Below, one piece after another: positions 1 to 12,497 of a stretch of 64,000 bases of DNA; positions within the stretch are counted from its first letter, which is position 1; the number at the start of each line of letters is the position of its first letter. Position numbers and translations under genes: made by a program. The DNA is from Rutidosis leptorrhynchoides. Lineage: Eukaryota; Streptophyta; Magnoliopsida; Asterales; Asteraceae. Under the pieces are notes generated by a model, which saw nothing but the letters and a program-made list of their open reading frames with translations, searched no databases and was not told where the DNA came from. Location: the NCBI RefSeq assembly GCF_046630445.1, contig NC_092343.1, positions 135,215,501-135,279,500 on the forward strand. The letters are read 5' to 3'.

Positions 1-1313
1 CTGGGCTACTGAAAAAGTCGATTTCCAGATAGTTCGGTTCGAGTAGATGACTTTTCATTTGACTCGCCTCAATCTGAGATACGGTTTAGGATTTATAGCC
101 TTTTTAAAATCACTACACCTTTGTAACGTTGTGCTGAAATTTCTAACCTACTTGCACTTAAACCGTCGTCACGGTCAAACGAAGACGTGTTTGGTTCTGG
201 AAATTGGTCACCAACTACGGGACTCACATACGGAGCCATAGCCACTGACTACGCGTCTTTTCGATTTACATAGAGGTCGTAGCAGCTGATCAAATTCAGC
301 CTATTGTTTCGATCTCTATACTTGTTAAACTTACTTAGCTTTTACAATGATGAATGATGATGATGATGATGATACTTAAGACCTAACTTACATACTTTTA
401 AACCTTTGGGAATGGATTACTGACTTAGTAACTTTTGACTTAGGTTGAGGACCTTTCGGACAAACTACTTGCTTACTTATCTCGTATCGACTTTTACTGC
501 ATTTTCACTGTGAGTTATAGCTCCCTTTTTACTTCAACTATTTTTGGGACTGAGAATACATGCGCTTTTTATGTTTTAATTACTAGGCATGAGTACTTAA
601 ACTTTATATATGTGTGGGTTATATAACGGCATAAACTTTCCCCTTAGCTCGGTAACGTTTAGTCATTGGTTTTTGAACCGGTGAATGCGAATCTTAGATA
701 TGGATCCATAGGGTTTGACATCCCCACTCGGGCTAGTCGCGCTAGCATTTAACGGGTGTTTAATACTTCGTAGACTTACGCACTCGCCAAGTGTACTTTT
801 AGGGGGTGATATTACGTTAAGTTAGTTACCAAGTGCCCACGGATAAACATATACTTTTCATACTGTTTCGAAATACGAAATATCGTGGCCTACCTTACAT
901 TACTGTTACAATTTAAACTATAGCTCACCAACATTCATGTTGATGTTTTTAAGCATGTTTTCTCAGGTGCTTAGAGGTTTGATGAATCCGCTGTAGTAGT
1001 CTCGCTGTTAGACTTGCTATGTAGACTCCCTCTGCTTTTGATTAGAGATGCCTCTGCATAAAACTTTTACTTTGCATTCACGAACTATGTTACTTTTAAA
1101 CAATGAATTTGTAATGATCTTTGGGTCTCGTACTTATGTTAATTGCTTTCTATTCGTAGAAGCATACTATCGTTTGTAAAACATTTTATGTTGGTAAAGA
1201 CGTCACCCCTTTTTATGAATGCAAACTTATTTTAAAACAACATATAGTGTTTGACCTTGTAATGATCCTGTTATTGATGATCCGTACACGTTAATTTTGT
1301 ATGGGGCATCACA
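1..1313 (+). repeat. 5' LTR (partial) of the outermost Ty3/gypsy element
   Basis: The window opens inside a long terminal repeat that ends in CA at 1313, immediately before a tRNA-Met-type primer site. Its 3' part resembles the LTR at 22682-25934 (shared wording around CTCACCAACATT and the following AGCATGTT), which suggests a related Tekay-type gypsy family. The left end is outside the window. A short (ATG)n run lies at 347-373. No host gene was seen here. Fossil copy. Confidence 0.8.
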
Positions 1314-1315
1314 TT

Positions 1316-1332
1316 TGGTATTAGAGCCTTGG
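1316..1332 (+). other. Primer binding site of outermost gypsy element
   Basis: TGGTATTAGAGCC matches the initiator tRNA-Met type primer site used by many plant gypsy and copia elements. It lies two bases after the LTR end, which fixes the LTR boundary and the plus orientation of this element. Confidence 0.8.
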
Positions 1333-1666
1333 TTGTAGGGAATTAGGTTGCATTAGTGAGTCTTGACCGAGCTAAGTAGATTCACTGATAGGACTAATCT
1401 ACAACTTGCTTGTTTACCTGTTTCTGCGGAACTTGCTGCATGCTACTGCTTACTTTTACTGCTATGAGTACTTGCTGTATGCTACTACTTATTCTCGCTA
1501 CTGCATGCTACTATCTGCTTTCGATTGCATGATACTTTTGTAGGATTTTGTTATTTTGCCATGCTATGTACTGCTGTAGACGATCTAGGCTGCCGTAGTT
1601 ACTTTGCCTAATACGTGCTTACTATATGACTTACTGACATGAAAAAAGTTATTTTTTCTTGTTCAG

Positions 1667-2395
1667 ATGTCGGACTTACCGTCCATTATCATCGACTTGG
1701 AGAGCGACTCATATACATCTGCTACCTCGCCTACTATTGTTGCTGACTCACAAATCCCGTCGTTGCTACCCTCCGGCGACTCTAGCGATTCGTCCTCTGG
1801 GGACAGTAGCCACGCACCTGACCCGATGGTCATCTCAGACGGAGACGAGGATCCAGAGGAGATTCCAGCTCCACCCAGCCCTAGACTCCCGGGGCCACAG
1901 CACCATTCCGGTGGTACTGTGATTCCTGGGGAAAATGGGGACAGTCCTTTCAGTAATGAGCATGGACATTGGGCTAGATACCTTACTGATGGACGTTTCG
2001 TACCGATCCCACCTGGCAGATATCGACTTATGACCACCAGACGGGCAGATCCACCCTCAGATGATTCAGACGATTCATCATCCGATGACACCAGCGAGGA
2101 GGATTCTGACGAGGATTCCGAGGATGATTTCGAGGAGGACCCTGAGGAGGAGCCCGTGCAGCCGCCCTCTACCCCACCGAAGAAGCGGTATCGTTTCGAT
2201 GGTACTGTTATTCCAGGGGTTAACGGAGGTAGACCGTTCGTGGACGCACGTGGACAGTTGGTTAGGGTTACCACCCGTAAGCGGGTCGTGCCGTATCATG
2301 CCGATCCATTCGTGCGTGAGGTTGCCCGTCACCGGCACCATCTGCACCATCTACACCGCCTGCCCCACCAGCATCCCCCGTCGTCGAGGAACTGA
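1667..2395 (+). CDS. Acidic leader ORF of outermost gypsy element
   Basis: The 242-residue reading frame starts about 350 bp after the primer site and ahead of gag. It is rich in Ser, Asp and Glu (runs around residues 40-65 and 128-165) and has a short basic, proline-flanked patch near residue 175 (PPKKRYRFDGTVIP). A related phrase, GGTVIPGENG, occurs earlier at about residue 83, so the protein has an internal repeat. No enzyme motif is visible. A comparable acidic ORF sits in the same place in the young element (26144-26758), so an extra pre-gag protein may be typical of this lineage. Function unknown. The ATG is the first in the frame and is preceded by a pyrimidine-rich stretch. The host element is a fossil. 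Confidence 0.6.
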   Translation: MSDLPSIIIDLESDSYTSATSPTIVADSQIPSLLPSGDSSDSSSGDSSHAPDPMVISDGDEDPEEIPAPPSPRLPGPQHHSGGTVIPGENGDSPFSNEHGHWARYLTDGRFVPIPPGRYRLMTTRRADPPSDDSDDSSSDDTSEEDSDEDSEDDFEEDPEEEPVQPPSTPPKKRYRFDGTVIPGVNGGRPFVDARGQLVRVTTRKRVVPYHADPFVREVARHRHHLHHLHRLPHQHPPSSRN

Positions 2396-2569
2396 CGAGG
2401 GAAGTGCATATCCTCCGTGCTCGGGTAACTGAGCTCGAGGAACAGATGTCCCACCTGATAGACATCATTTACCCACCATCACCGTAGGACTATTGTATTA
2501 GATTTTGTTATGTAAAACGTGTTAGTAGTTTCATGTTTTACTCATGTATTGTACGAACTGTATGCGGAT

Positions 2570-4395
2570 TGGTGATGTAGCGTGAGGGTACGAAATAGTA
2601 TTATTTTTAATACAAAATACTACAAAATATGACACAAGTTTTATTAATTTACGGATGGGATATACCTAAACCTTGCTACAACACTATAGGCAGTGTACCT
2701 AATCGTAGAGTAGTGTAGTTTTTAGTAAGTCCGGTTCGTTCCACAGGGAGCTGGTGATACTTACTATATTTTTAACTATATTTATACAAAATATATATAA
2801 TTATATAAGTAGTAATATTATTATAAAAGGGGGGTTTTACCGTTTAATGACCGGTTTGTCGATTCTATATTTTAAGCGTAAAGATAAATGACGATAATTA
2901 AAGTGCGTAAAATAATGACAATAAATAAAATGACAGTAAATAAAATTGCGAGTAATAAAATGACAGTAAATAAAGATACGATGAGAAATATAATAAAAGA
3001 ATTATGCTTATTTAAACTTCCGTAATCATGATATTTGACGTGTTGATTTTAATTTATTACCATGGGTTAATTGTCCTTTGTCCTGGTTTATTTGATACGT
3101 CTATCTGGTTTTTGTCCATAATAGTCCATCGGTCATAAAAATAAAGTGCGAGTATCCTCGTCAAATTACCCTTATACCCGAAGTCAAATATTCCAACTGA
3201 TTAAGGATTTAAACTGTGACGCAGTTATCACTTCTGTCAACAATTACACCAGTTATCACTGTATGTAATCCACCCCTGTTTTAATTAGTTTATGAATATT
3301 AATTCATCCACTTGATCAGAATGAATAATCAATTACCCAACCCAATTGATTAATTAAATGATTATAACAGATTCCATATGAACATCACTAAATAGGACAA
3401 CCATAATCATTATTAATTATTAGGTTAATTAATTTGAAGATAGGTTCGACAGACTCCAATGAGTTGTCACTCAATTAGACAATACCCCCCATCTATTAAT
3501 AGTCAATAGTTCAATTTCCACAAGTGTCGGTCTTTTGCCCAAACCTTAATTATGGTCCAAAGTTCAATAACCCCTTCTTAATATTTTAGCCCAACATCAC
3601 GATTACTTCGGCTCAAATAAGCATAATAATAACTTAGTTACGATACATTAATGTAAAAAGGTTGAACATAACTTACAATGATTAAAAATAGCGTAGCGTT
3701 ACACGGACAGAATTTCGACTTACACACTCAAACGATCTCTATCATAAATCTTATTATTATCATAATTTAAAATTAAAATTAAGATTATTGTTATATCTTA
3801 TTAAGTTAACATTATGATAGAGATATAGAATATAGATATTGATAATAGATAGATGGATCGATATATAGATTTAGGATAGAAAAATGTATATTTCAATTGA
3901 TCGTTACATAGCCTTTTATAGGCGAAATTAGAAATTGAATTTTCATTTACGACCCCTGAACTATGCTCAATTAACAACTTTTTATTATTTAATATTATTC
4001 TTATTATGAATTATTTAAATATTATATTTTATTCTTGTGCATAGTTGACTCGTAATTTTTACACCGTTGCGTCGAGCGTTGAGAGTTGGTTCATGTCCTG
4101 GTTCCGGATTTTCGAACGTCCTTGCGTACTATTTTATATCGTGTACTTTGCGTTTTGTAACTTGTACTCTTGTCATTTTTAGACGTTCTTCATCAATAAT
4201 TTGAACCTTTTTAATTGTATCTTGTACTTTTGAGCTTTTTGGACCTTTTTGTCTTCAATTTGTCGAATCTGCCTTTTGTCTTCGCACTTATTTAATATAA
4301 ACGAATATCACTTGAAAATGGAACAATTGCAACTAAAATCTTGTCTTTCTTGGGGGATAATGCTATGAAATATATGTTCCTTTTTAGCCTTATCA
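2570..4395 (-). repeat. 3' LTR of Athila-type element
   Basis: 1826 bp, almost identical to 19167-20992. It begins TGGTGATGTAGCG (plus strand) directly after the CGGAT duplication and ends CCTTATCA. Beyond 4395, read on the minus strand, lies a purine-rich CTCAAGTGTGGGGAT stretch that is a good polypurine tract candidate. Confidence 0.92.
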
Positions 4396-6726
4396 ATATC
4401 CCCACACTTGAGCGTTGCTTGTCCTCAAGCAATACAGTCTTGAAATAATATAATACATCACACGAATCACTTCTTTATTCTTCACACTTTGTACATCAGT
4501 GATTTTGATAGAGCGGTATAAACAATGATATTAACAATAGAACCATGGTTAAAGGTGGGTGTGTCATCCACAGTTACCTCGGGTTTAGGTCAACGACACT
4601 TGCAATCAAATAGCCGATTTACTTTCGGTTTCCAAAGCAAAGTGCACATTTGAAAGGTGGTTTACAGTCCCACATGACTATAAAAATTTAGATCCTTTAG
4701 GAAATAGGATCTTTATGAAAACATTTGATCTTTTGAAAATTCATCTAGCTTTTACCCTAGATAAGTTTTCTGATTTGATCCACCATTGGTGTTGCAAAAT
4801 ATATTTGTGGATCAATATTTTGGCTAAAAACATTTAGGTTCGTGTAATCCACTGCTATCCCGGTATCGGAAAGCACACATCCAGTTTACTTGTTCCGTAT
4901 ATTACCTTTCGGTAAACTACCGTCCGGTTGTAAAGGAAAGCGATGAACAAGAAACTGTTAAGGCAATGTCTCGTGACATGCAGATGATTATGGTCTTTTA
5001 ACGTGTCGGATGCTAGAACTATCCTTGGTAGGAGCGATAGTAAAGATCATCCTATAATTTTTCGGTCTGGCACAAGGTCCTGTCTCCGACCATGCTATGC
5101 AACCACCGTTCTTACGGTTGACACCCGATTTGGTTCAGGTGACCTAATGAATTCTAGGTGAATTCCTAGGATTTTACGTTCAATGGTAATGAACGCATTG
5201 AAAATGGATTTTCAGAAAACAAATCGGTTTGTATTTTTGATCAAAATATTTTCTCGTTCATGCTCGAGTTTAGATATCATCGAATTCCATGAGTTTGAAT
5301 TCTCAATCTTTAAGGTCAATCTCTAGGATTGAGTATTATCAGTCTTAAAAGCTGATTTTTAATCTTTAAGGAGATTATCCTTTTCTGGGGATCTGATTCA
5401 TTAGTCTTATCAAGCTAATTTGCACGGTGCCTCCCCATTGTACGAGATAAATCCTTCTCATGGTTAGGATAAATCTGACCACTTGGCGACCCTGTTTGAT
5501 GCTGAGGTCCGTGGATTTCCTGCTGATTTTAGTGATGACTTTTCTAGATTTTTCGTCAACCTACAGCTGGTCTGGACGACAACTTCATGACCTAAATCAA
5601 GAAGCGCGTGTCTTTTTTGGAAGACTTTACTTTCTTTTAATGATGGAATTGATTCATCGTGTAGATCCATCTTTCTTTAAAATATATTACAGTAAACCGG
5701 GTAAAACTGATTAGTATCGTCCAAAGCAAAAGTACCTGCAATAACTTTACAGAAACATGTGATATATAGTTTTTAATTGAATAACTTGGTACATTCTCCC
5801 CACACTTAGTTTCTTTCTTTGCCTTTTTATTCTCCTTTATTCCATTTTAAATGAATTCAAGCGTTTTAGGTTGTTTCTCAATTTATGCCCTTTCCGAGGT
5901 AACGATAATTTCGGTATTAACACCTAGTTTTCACCGTTCATAAATATGTATAAACATAATTTTGACTTCATTTAATTGAAAATTTTTCAAATTTTCACAA
6001 AATTTGGCAAATAAACCAAGTGCAAACCCGAAAGAATTTATAACCCTTCCCCACACTTGAGATCTTGCAATGCCCTCATTTGCAAGAAATCAGTAAAAAT
6101 TTAAATTCATGAGGGTGATTAGTGTATAAAAATGATTAAAAATACCGAGTTTGCAAACATATTGTTGTTATTTCACATTTGATATTTTGTTTCTTGTCGT
6201 CAAAATTAGTACCTTTTTCTGAACTTAATGACAGTCTTTGAAAGTGCGTTGTTTTACCCTGTTGTTTACATGATAAAATACGAACATATATACATATTTT
6301 TAAAGTTGGGTATATTACCCCACGTTCAAAAATTTATAAAATCAAATATATTTTTTTTTTGCATACTTTAAATCAATAAAATTAAAAATAATGATGAAAA
6401 AAATTTTCGCCCCGCCCTCGGGTAAAGTAATTTCGGCTCAACGGCCTAGTCTTCAACTCACGACGAATTTTAGAAATCATTTTTTTCAACTTAATGAAAT
6501 AAAGTAAATTTTTGTTTTTAAATTCACACAAAACTTAAAAAGAAAACATATTAATTTCATATAAAACCTAAAAAACAAAAAAAATTCAGAATGGGGGGAG
6601 AAAACTAGTTCTTTAGTGTCTGCTAGCGGAAAAGACCAATCGAATTCCATTCTCGGAACTACACGAGAACAGAACAACTAACTCCAAACAGCATTTTCTT
6701 TTTAGAATATTTGAATCTCCTCACAC
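4396..6726 (-). other. Non-coding 3' internal region of Athila-type element
   Basis: About 2.3 kb between the 3' LTR and the end of the gag-protease remainder. No convincing coding frame or retroviral domain is visible, although an autonomous element would carry its polymerase genes in this part. The region holds repeated polypurine-tract-like blocks on the minus strand (near 4400, 5800, 6050 and 6720, consensus AAGTGTGGGGA). Confidence 0.6.
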
Positions 6727-7195
6727 TTAGGTAGATGTGGTGTCGAAATTGTGATTAACTTCATCGTCAATTTCTCTTGGACCATAATCAACTTGCATAT
6801 CTGTGACTTTTGCTTTAAGCCAGTGACCAGCTTTTTCCGTAATATCCACAAATTCAACTAGCTTCGCCTTTTCTTTAGGCGACAGATTGGATACTAACCG
6901 GTTATATAACCTAAAGTTTCCCTTACTTTTAGCATCAATAACCCGTTTAAAAAGTTTCTTCATTGAACTGTTAATAACGGGGTTATTTAATTTCGTATCA
7001 ACTATGGGGTTCTTTATTATCAAGTCATCATTAGGTGTTACTTCATTTTCCCCACACTTAGGCGTTCTATTATTGTTAAGCATTACCGTTGGAGTTGGTA
7101 AAACAACATGGTTCTTACCAATCGTTTTTGTCGGTTCAACGGTTTTGGTTTGTGGATATTTAGACTTTCGAATCATAAAGGTGATCGATTTCTCA
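6727..7195 (-). pseudogene. Athila-type gag-protease, C-terminal remainder
   Basis: A basic, lysine-rich segment on the minus strand that belongs to the far end of the Athila-type gag-protease gene. It is separated from the rest of that gene (15754-18007) by the insertion of the gypsy element at 7196-15753, and the TCTCA target duplication lies at the edge. No catalytic motif is in this piece. Fossil. Confidence 0.65.
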
Positions 7196-10020
7196 TGTAA
7201 CAACCCAAACCAAACCACGACAATTCCCGTTAAATTTCACAACATAAAAAAAAAAATTCTGGTGCAGTTCATTTGCGCGGCGCGCCAGGTGGGTGCGCGG
7301 CGCGCCAAACCACCTGGACAGCCCGCTGTCCCCGGAAGTCAATTTAACGAAAATGTTTGACTAGTTCCCGACATTTTTAGCCAAAACGCTTTTAACCATA
7401 AATTCATATATATAAAACTAGCACGTTTAATTAATAAAATTGAGTTTACGAAGCGGGTCCCACAACGACCCATTTTACCACCTTAAGTACCGAAATACAA
7501 TATTTGACCAAAAGACTTTTAATACAACAAAGCCGAGCATGGCGATTGGGAATACGCTACCCAATCCTAAATGATCCAAAAGTAAGTCACTAAAGCAACT
7601 ATGCACGTCTTCTAGTCCTCGCGCTTACCCGAGCCACCAATCCGCATGCAATCTATAAAAAGAGTCAACAACGAGAGGGTAAGCTAACGCTTAGTGAATG
7701 ATAATATACTACATACATATATATGCATAAAATGGACACGCCACATAAATAAACAAATACCGCATACCGGAGCGTCCAAGCCTAAAGGCAAGCTAATCTA
7801 AGTATACCATACGATCACTAAGCAACAAGCTAATAATACCATCAATAAGGTAAGTTCACCAACGCCAATGTGAACAACGCCAATAACTACCCCCGGAGGG
7901 TTAACTACATCACGACAACACAACATTAATCACGAATTAGCAATTCGACAATCATGCAACATATCGTGCATATACCAATAACCGCAAGTCCACAATAGCT
8001 AGCAATACCAAAAGCATATAGTTCATAATTAAATATGCCAATACATAACTCATACAACCATGGTTAACCAAGTACACAAGAGAACGGTACATGAAAGTCC
8101 GTTGGAGTTCATAACATCCACTAGTGTTACTTACACACCGCGTAATCACTAGTCCCCCAGGTGATGTCTTAAACACCGCGACTAACTCACCCTTACAACA
8201 ATGTGGCGTCTTAAACACAGCGACGAATCCACACTTCATTCAATACAATGAGTGGTGTCTTGAACACCGCGACACTTCCACTCCCATGACATTGTGGTGT
8301 CTTAAACACCGCGACAATACCACAAGTCAATTACACAATGAGTAGTGTCTTAAACACCGCGACAATACTACTCGTCAATTCCACAATGAGTAGTGTCTTA
8401 AACACCGCGACAATACTACTCGTTTCATAGAACGTGGTGTCTTAAACAACGCGACAATACCACATTTGTACAACACAATTAAATACATTACATACATACA
8501 CGCATAATTATTCCACTCACAACCACGTGTGATAACGTACACCCAAAATGTGTACTTTGCCAAAGGTAGTCAACCAAAACGCACAACCGTGCCAATTGGA
8601 CCTATGCACAAGTCCATCAAATCCACCTATATGTGAAGTGAGCTCTATAGCCGAGAATAACTTCACCCGACCCGCACCCATCCTACACATACATATGCAT
8701 ATAGGATATTAACACTCACCTTGAAGTCTTGATGAAAGCTTCCAGATAATCTGCAACTCGCCAATGGAAAATACCTATTCCATTATCATAATTACAACAA
8801 TACACTTAGAATGGATTCACAAATCAACCCAAATTGACACTTAGTGCAAATTTGACCCAAATGCACTTCCAAGTACAAAACGCACCCAAAATTAACCAAT
8901 AATCACTAACACAAGTGAGAATGGTCTTAATACGCCAATTAAACCCGATCATAGGTGTTAAACACCTATCTTGCCCAAAATGACACTTAAACCCTAGTTT
9001 GACCCATAAGAAGTCAATATCACGCTATTAGCAAGTTTTGACACCAAAACATATTTAACTCGGTTTAACACTTCAACTTAATCCATTTTAAGTTTATAAT
9101 CTTTGTTAAATCGCCAATTGGGTCATAATCACCACCAAACCCTAATTTGACCCAAAGTCAAAGTTAGTCAACCAAATAACCCTAAATAGTTTTCAATACT
9201 TCCACAATCACTAAACCTAGTGATTAAACCCAATTTCAAGTTCTAAACATAACCAATTTGTTCACCAAACCGAAATCCACCAACAATAACAATAAACCCG
9301 ATTACTAGCATCACTAAAGTCACTTCATCACCTAAAAGGGTTTTACAACCAATTAACTCAAAACCCTAACTTGAATATCAATTCACTAAGATGAAATTCG
9401 GAGTTAGAACTTACCAATACCGCCAAAATGATGCCATTGACGAGTGGAACAACTTTGATACCCGAGCTTTGGTGAGAATCCAACTCCTTCTTCTCCAAAT
9501 CAAGCTCTCTCTCACTAAAAGTGGGTTTCTCTCACTAGGGTTTGAAGAGAGTGTTTGTGGTGGGTGAGAATGTGATCCAAACTGATCAAAGGATCAGTTT
9601 TGATGACCCCAAACCGTCCCCAAGTGAAAAGACCAAAGTACCCTTCATTTAAAGCCTTTAAAAAGGCTGAAAATTGCTTCTGACCCATTCGGCGCGCCGC
9701 GCCACATTGTGGAGCGCCGCTCCACTCTGCAGGTCAGATTTCAGAAACTTGTTTTGGCCATAACTTTTTGACCGTAGCTCCGTTTTCGATGAATCAAATA
9801 TCGTTGGAAACGTAATAAGATTTTCTTTCCAATGGTAAGGCTTTGAAACATCAACACAAACTTTATTTGGGGTTGAAAAGGTACGTACACACCTTGTACC
9901 TCAAACAACGTCCAGTTTTCCTTCGACGGTCGAGCAAGCAACACCTACATGTTGTGCACACTCCATACACACATAGTACACCTTAAATACATTATGTACA
10001 ATAAATATTTGGGTCTTACA
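7196..10020 (-). repeat. 3' LTR of gag-only gypsy element
   Basis: 2825 bp, matching 12929-15753 with about 12 differences. Notable contents are GC-rich islands close to both ends (GCGCGGCGCGCC twice at about 7276-7307, and GGCGCGCCGCGCC near 9690), an array of eight hairpins at 8120-8463, and a perfect 9-bp stem hairpin AAACTGATC/GATCAGTTT near 9577. Short reading frames within it recur in both LTR copies and look non-coding. Confidence 0.92.
8120..8463. repeat. Array of eight hairpins with covarying arms (left LTR)
   Basis: Eight tandem-like units, 34-48 bp apart, each with a loop close to GTCTTAAACACCGCGACAAT (the first is the most diverged). Arms differ between units yet stay complementary: ACTAGTG/CACTAGT (8120, 8147), GGTGA/TCACC (8160, 8187), TGTGG/CCACA (8202, 8229), GAGTGG/CCACTC (8250, 8278), TTGTGGT/ACCACAA (8292, 8319), GAGTAGT/ACTACTC (8340, 8367 and 8388, 8415), GTGGT/ACCAC (8434, 8459). 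The role is unknown; structural RNA or DNA in the LTR is the inference. Confidence 0.85.
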
Positions 10021-11566
10021 ACTCTCCCCCACTTAGAATCGATCACGTCCTCGTGATCCTCGTCACTTAACCAAACGGACCACACTCCACGGTCCTCAAC
10101 ATAAGTCCCAATCCGACTTTCCTAAGCAATTCTTCCCGACGAATCGCCTTCCACAACTAAATCGTCATCCACGATTTTTCTCAAATCTACAATCCGAGCA
10201 CTAAAACCATACTCATTCCCTCGCATCGGGAAACTCATCCCATCTCTAACCGAGATATCACTCCTCTAGCGTACCATTACCAAGTACCGTGCTAAAGCAA
10301 CCAAGTCTCAACCTAAGGTCAACAACCCGAAACGATGAAGACCGAACCAAACGAATCCTTACGGATAACACCAATCACTAAACATCCCTTGTAGCGCATA
10401 ATACAACCAATACGCAACTACCGTAACATCATAAGCGAACGACTAGAACCGCTAGCGTCCAATCGACTATAACAACTTAAAACCCTAGGCGTACAAAATC
10501 GACCATTGTCACGCCCGTAACGACATGTGAGCGAAATACGGCTATCGCATCAGTAATCACACAATACGGTCCTCACGATCCCACCATAGGAGTATAAAAC
10601 AACTGATAGATCACTCAACACCGGATGAAGTCAGCGGACCCGAAAGTCATGCTTCACCGATATAACAATACCTCATGATGAAGTCAGCGGACCCCGAAAG
10701 TCATGCTTCACCACTATAACAATACCTCACACAACGAGTAGTGCAACATCGCGCTCCGCTACACTATAGTGAACCCTAACGGATACCGCTAATCGTCTAC
10801 ACTATCGAGCAAGAACCACCTATATCAAACATAGGAACCAAACAATAATTCTCTAAAAGAGAATCCGACACACACACATCCCTTAACCGAGGGATTTCAC
10901 CTTGCTCGTCAAACACATCCATTATCTCACAATGAGATTTACCACATTACCACCTCGGTGGTAATTTAAATCCAAACCAATAGTACAACTTGAACCAAAA
11001 TTGTACTCCACCACAAATCGACCAAAAACTAGGTCCCAACACAAGTTTCGGATCTACCATAAGCACTATCCGAAATCTCACCCTAAAACTTCCTCGTGCG
11101 GGAGTGTAACTCCCCCACTTGGAACTACGTTCCATATCCATAACTCATACTACCGTACAGTGCTACCAAATGTAGACTTTACCAACGATTGGGTACACAC
11201 GACCCATCACCACATCTCGCTCTAACCTCGAGTTCACGAAGGATTTTAACCAATCCTTATACACTTTGAACGAAAGCGTACCGCAACACAATCGGAGTCG
11301 AACACCACGCTAGTAGGTATAAAAGAGGCACCTAATGTTGCATCATGTAGACTCCATTACCAACACACATCGAGATTAAAAACACTCGATCTCAAGGGTT
11401 CCAACCACCCGACGAACCTCATGGTTCATCACTTCAACATAAAAGCGAACACGCGCTTAACAATCGAACACCAAAACCATTTCCGTGGCTTGGTAGAAAC
11501 ATTTCTCAAATATCAAGGAATGCTTGGTTGCACCAAGTCTTACGCCCTTCGCCCGACAATCAAACG
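10021..11566 (-). other. Non-coding 3' internal region of gag-only gypsy element
   Basis: No convincing domain was seen. Starting next to the LTR there is a purine-rich tract (minus strand). A direct tandem repeat lies at 10624-10730: two copies of a unit of about 53 bp containing AAGTCAGCGGACCC and GTCATGCTTCACC. Confidence 0.6.
10624..10730. repeat. Two-copy tandem repeat, about 53-bp unit
   Basis: Both copies begin GATGAAGTCAGCGGACC and end ATAACAATACCTCA. They differ by a one-base length change and a few substitutions. The repeat lies inside the internal region of the gag-only gypsy element. Confidence 0.85.
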
Positions 11567-12497
11567 TCACCATAGGGTACTTCCATTAGGAACGTCACCC
11601 ATAACAACAATATGCACAACACAAGGCATTAACAACTCAAACTCAAACGGCATCGAACATTCCCAAGACTTGTGACTCCTCATGCCACCATTGTAACATC
11701 TAGACGCGCTAGAATTCGTTATACTCGTCCGTGTACCACCCGTGCTCACGCTCGGACCCTTAGTCCTCTTACTCGGAGCACCATAAGAAACAACCCTTAT
11801 CTCCCTTGAAGGTTCACCCTTCTTCGATCGTGTATGCGACTCGAAACCCCTAGCCAAGTCGAATAATTCCGAAAACAATTTCGCTTGACCACGACTAATT
11901 TTTACTTTTCAAGTCGTCATTCAAAGTCCAATAGAAATCCCCCATTAACAAACGATCACTTCCCAAATACTCCGGACAAAAACGAGCCTTCGCCATAAAG
12001 GTCGTCTTGAGAGTACTCAAATCCATAGATCCTTGTCGCAAGTTTCGCAACTCATTACGCAATTCCCACAAATCGGCCGAAGTCCGGAACTCCTCGAAGA
12101 ATTCCTCCTTAAACTCGTCCCACGATAAGACCATAAACGTTTCACCACCAACAAGATCAATCTTACCATCCAACCAATCCCTTGCCCTACCCCGCAACAA
12201 ACTAGTTGCGAGCCTCGTCTTCTTCTCGGGAGGGCAATCAATCGTGCGAAAACGCCCTTCGACATCCGAAATCCAAGTTGTGCTTACCAATGGATCCGGT
12301 TTCCCGTCGTACATCGGTGGTTTAGTCCTCATGAAGCTCTTAAGATAACGCTTCATTTCGCCACTACTTTGAAGTTTGGAATACTTCCTATCCATTTCTT
12401 CTCGAAACGCTCTCATTTGCTCCGCAACGGCGGCCGCAACTCTAGCGTTAAACTCCACGTTATTCGCCTCGATCTCGTTTCGCGTCGTCAATCTCAA
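11567..12497 (-). pseudogene. Gypsy gag remnant of the gag-only element
   Basis: The minus-strand coding remnant starts soon after the primer site. The first 200 residues carry a typical plant gypsy gag (retrotrans_gag) core with PPMYDGKPDPLVSTTWISDVE and a RARDWLDG-type stretch. The later part has a basic, Ser-rich linker and a weak zinc-knuckle-like Cys/His segment (CYNGGMRSHKSWEC). Gag would form the particle shell in the cytoplasm. The copy is broken, with a small number of breaks. No protease or polymerase follows. Confidence 0.75.

Noticed and set aside
1316-1332. tRNA genes at the primer sites
   Set aside because: Only the short 3'-end complement is present; no cloverleaf surrounds 1316, 12911, 19141, 25937 or 36198.
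5460-5714. Reading frames in the Athila-type 3' internal region
   Set aside because: Short, on both strands, with no recognisable domain.
8120-8463. CRISPR-like repeat-spacer look of the LTR array
   Set aside because: Spacing and arms vary, the array is duplicated in both LTRs of a plant retroelement, and no cas genes exist in the window.
7952-8563. Short reading frames on both strands in the LTRs (also at 13685-14296)
   Set aside because: They arise from the hairpin array, appear identically in both LTRs and have no known domain.
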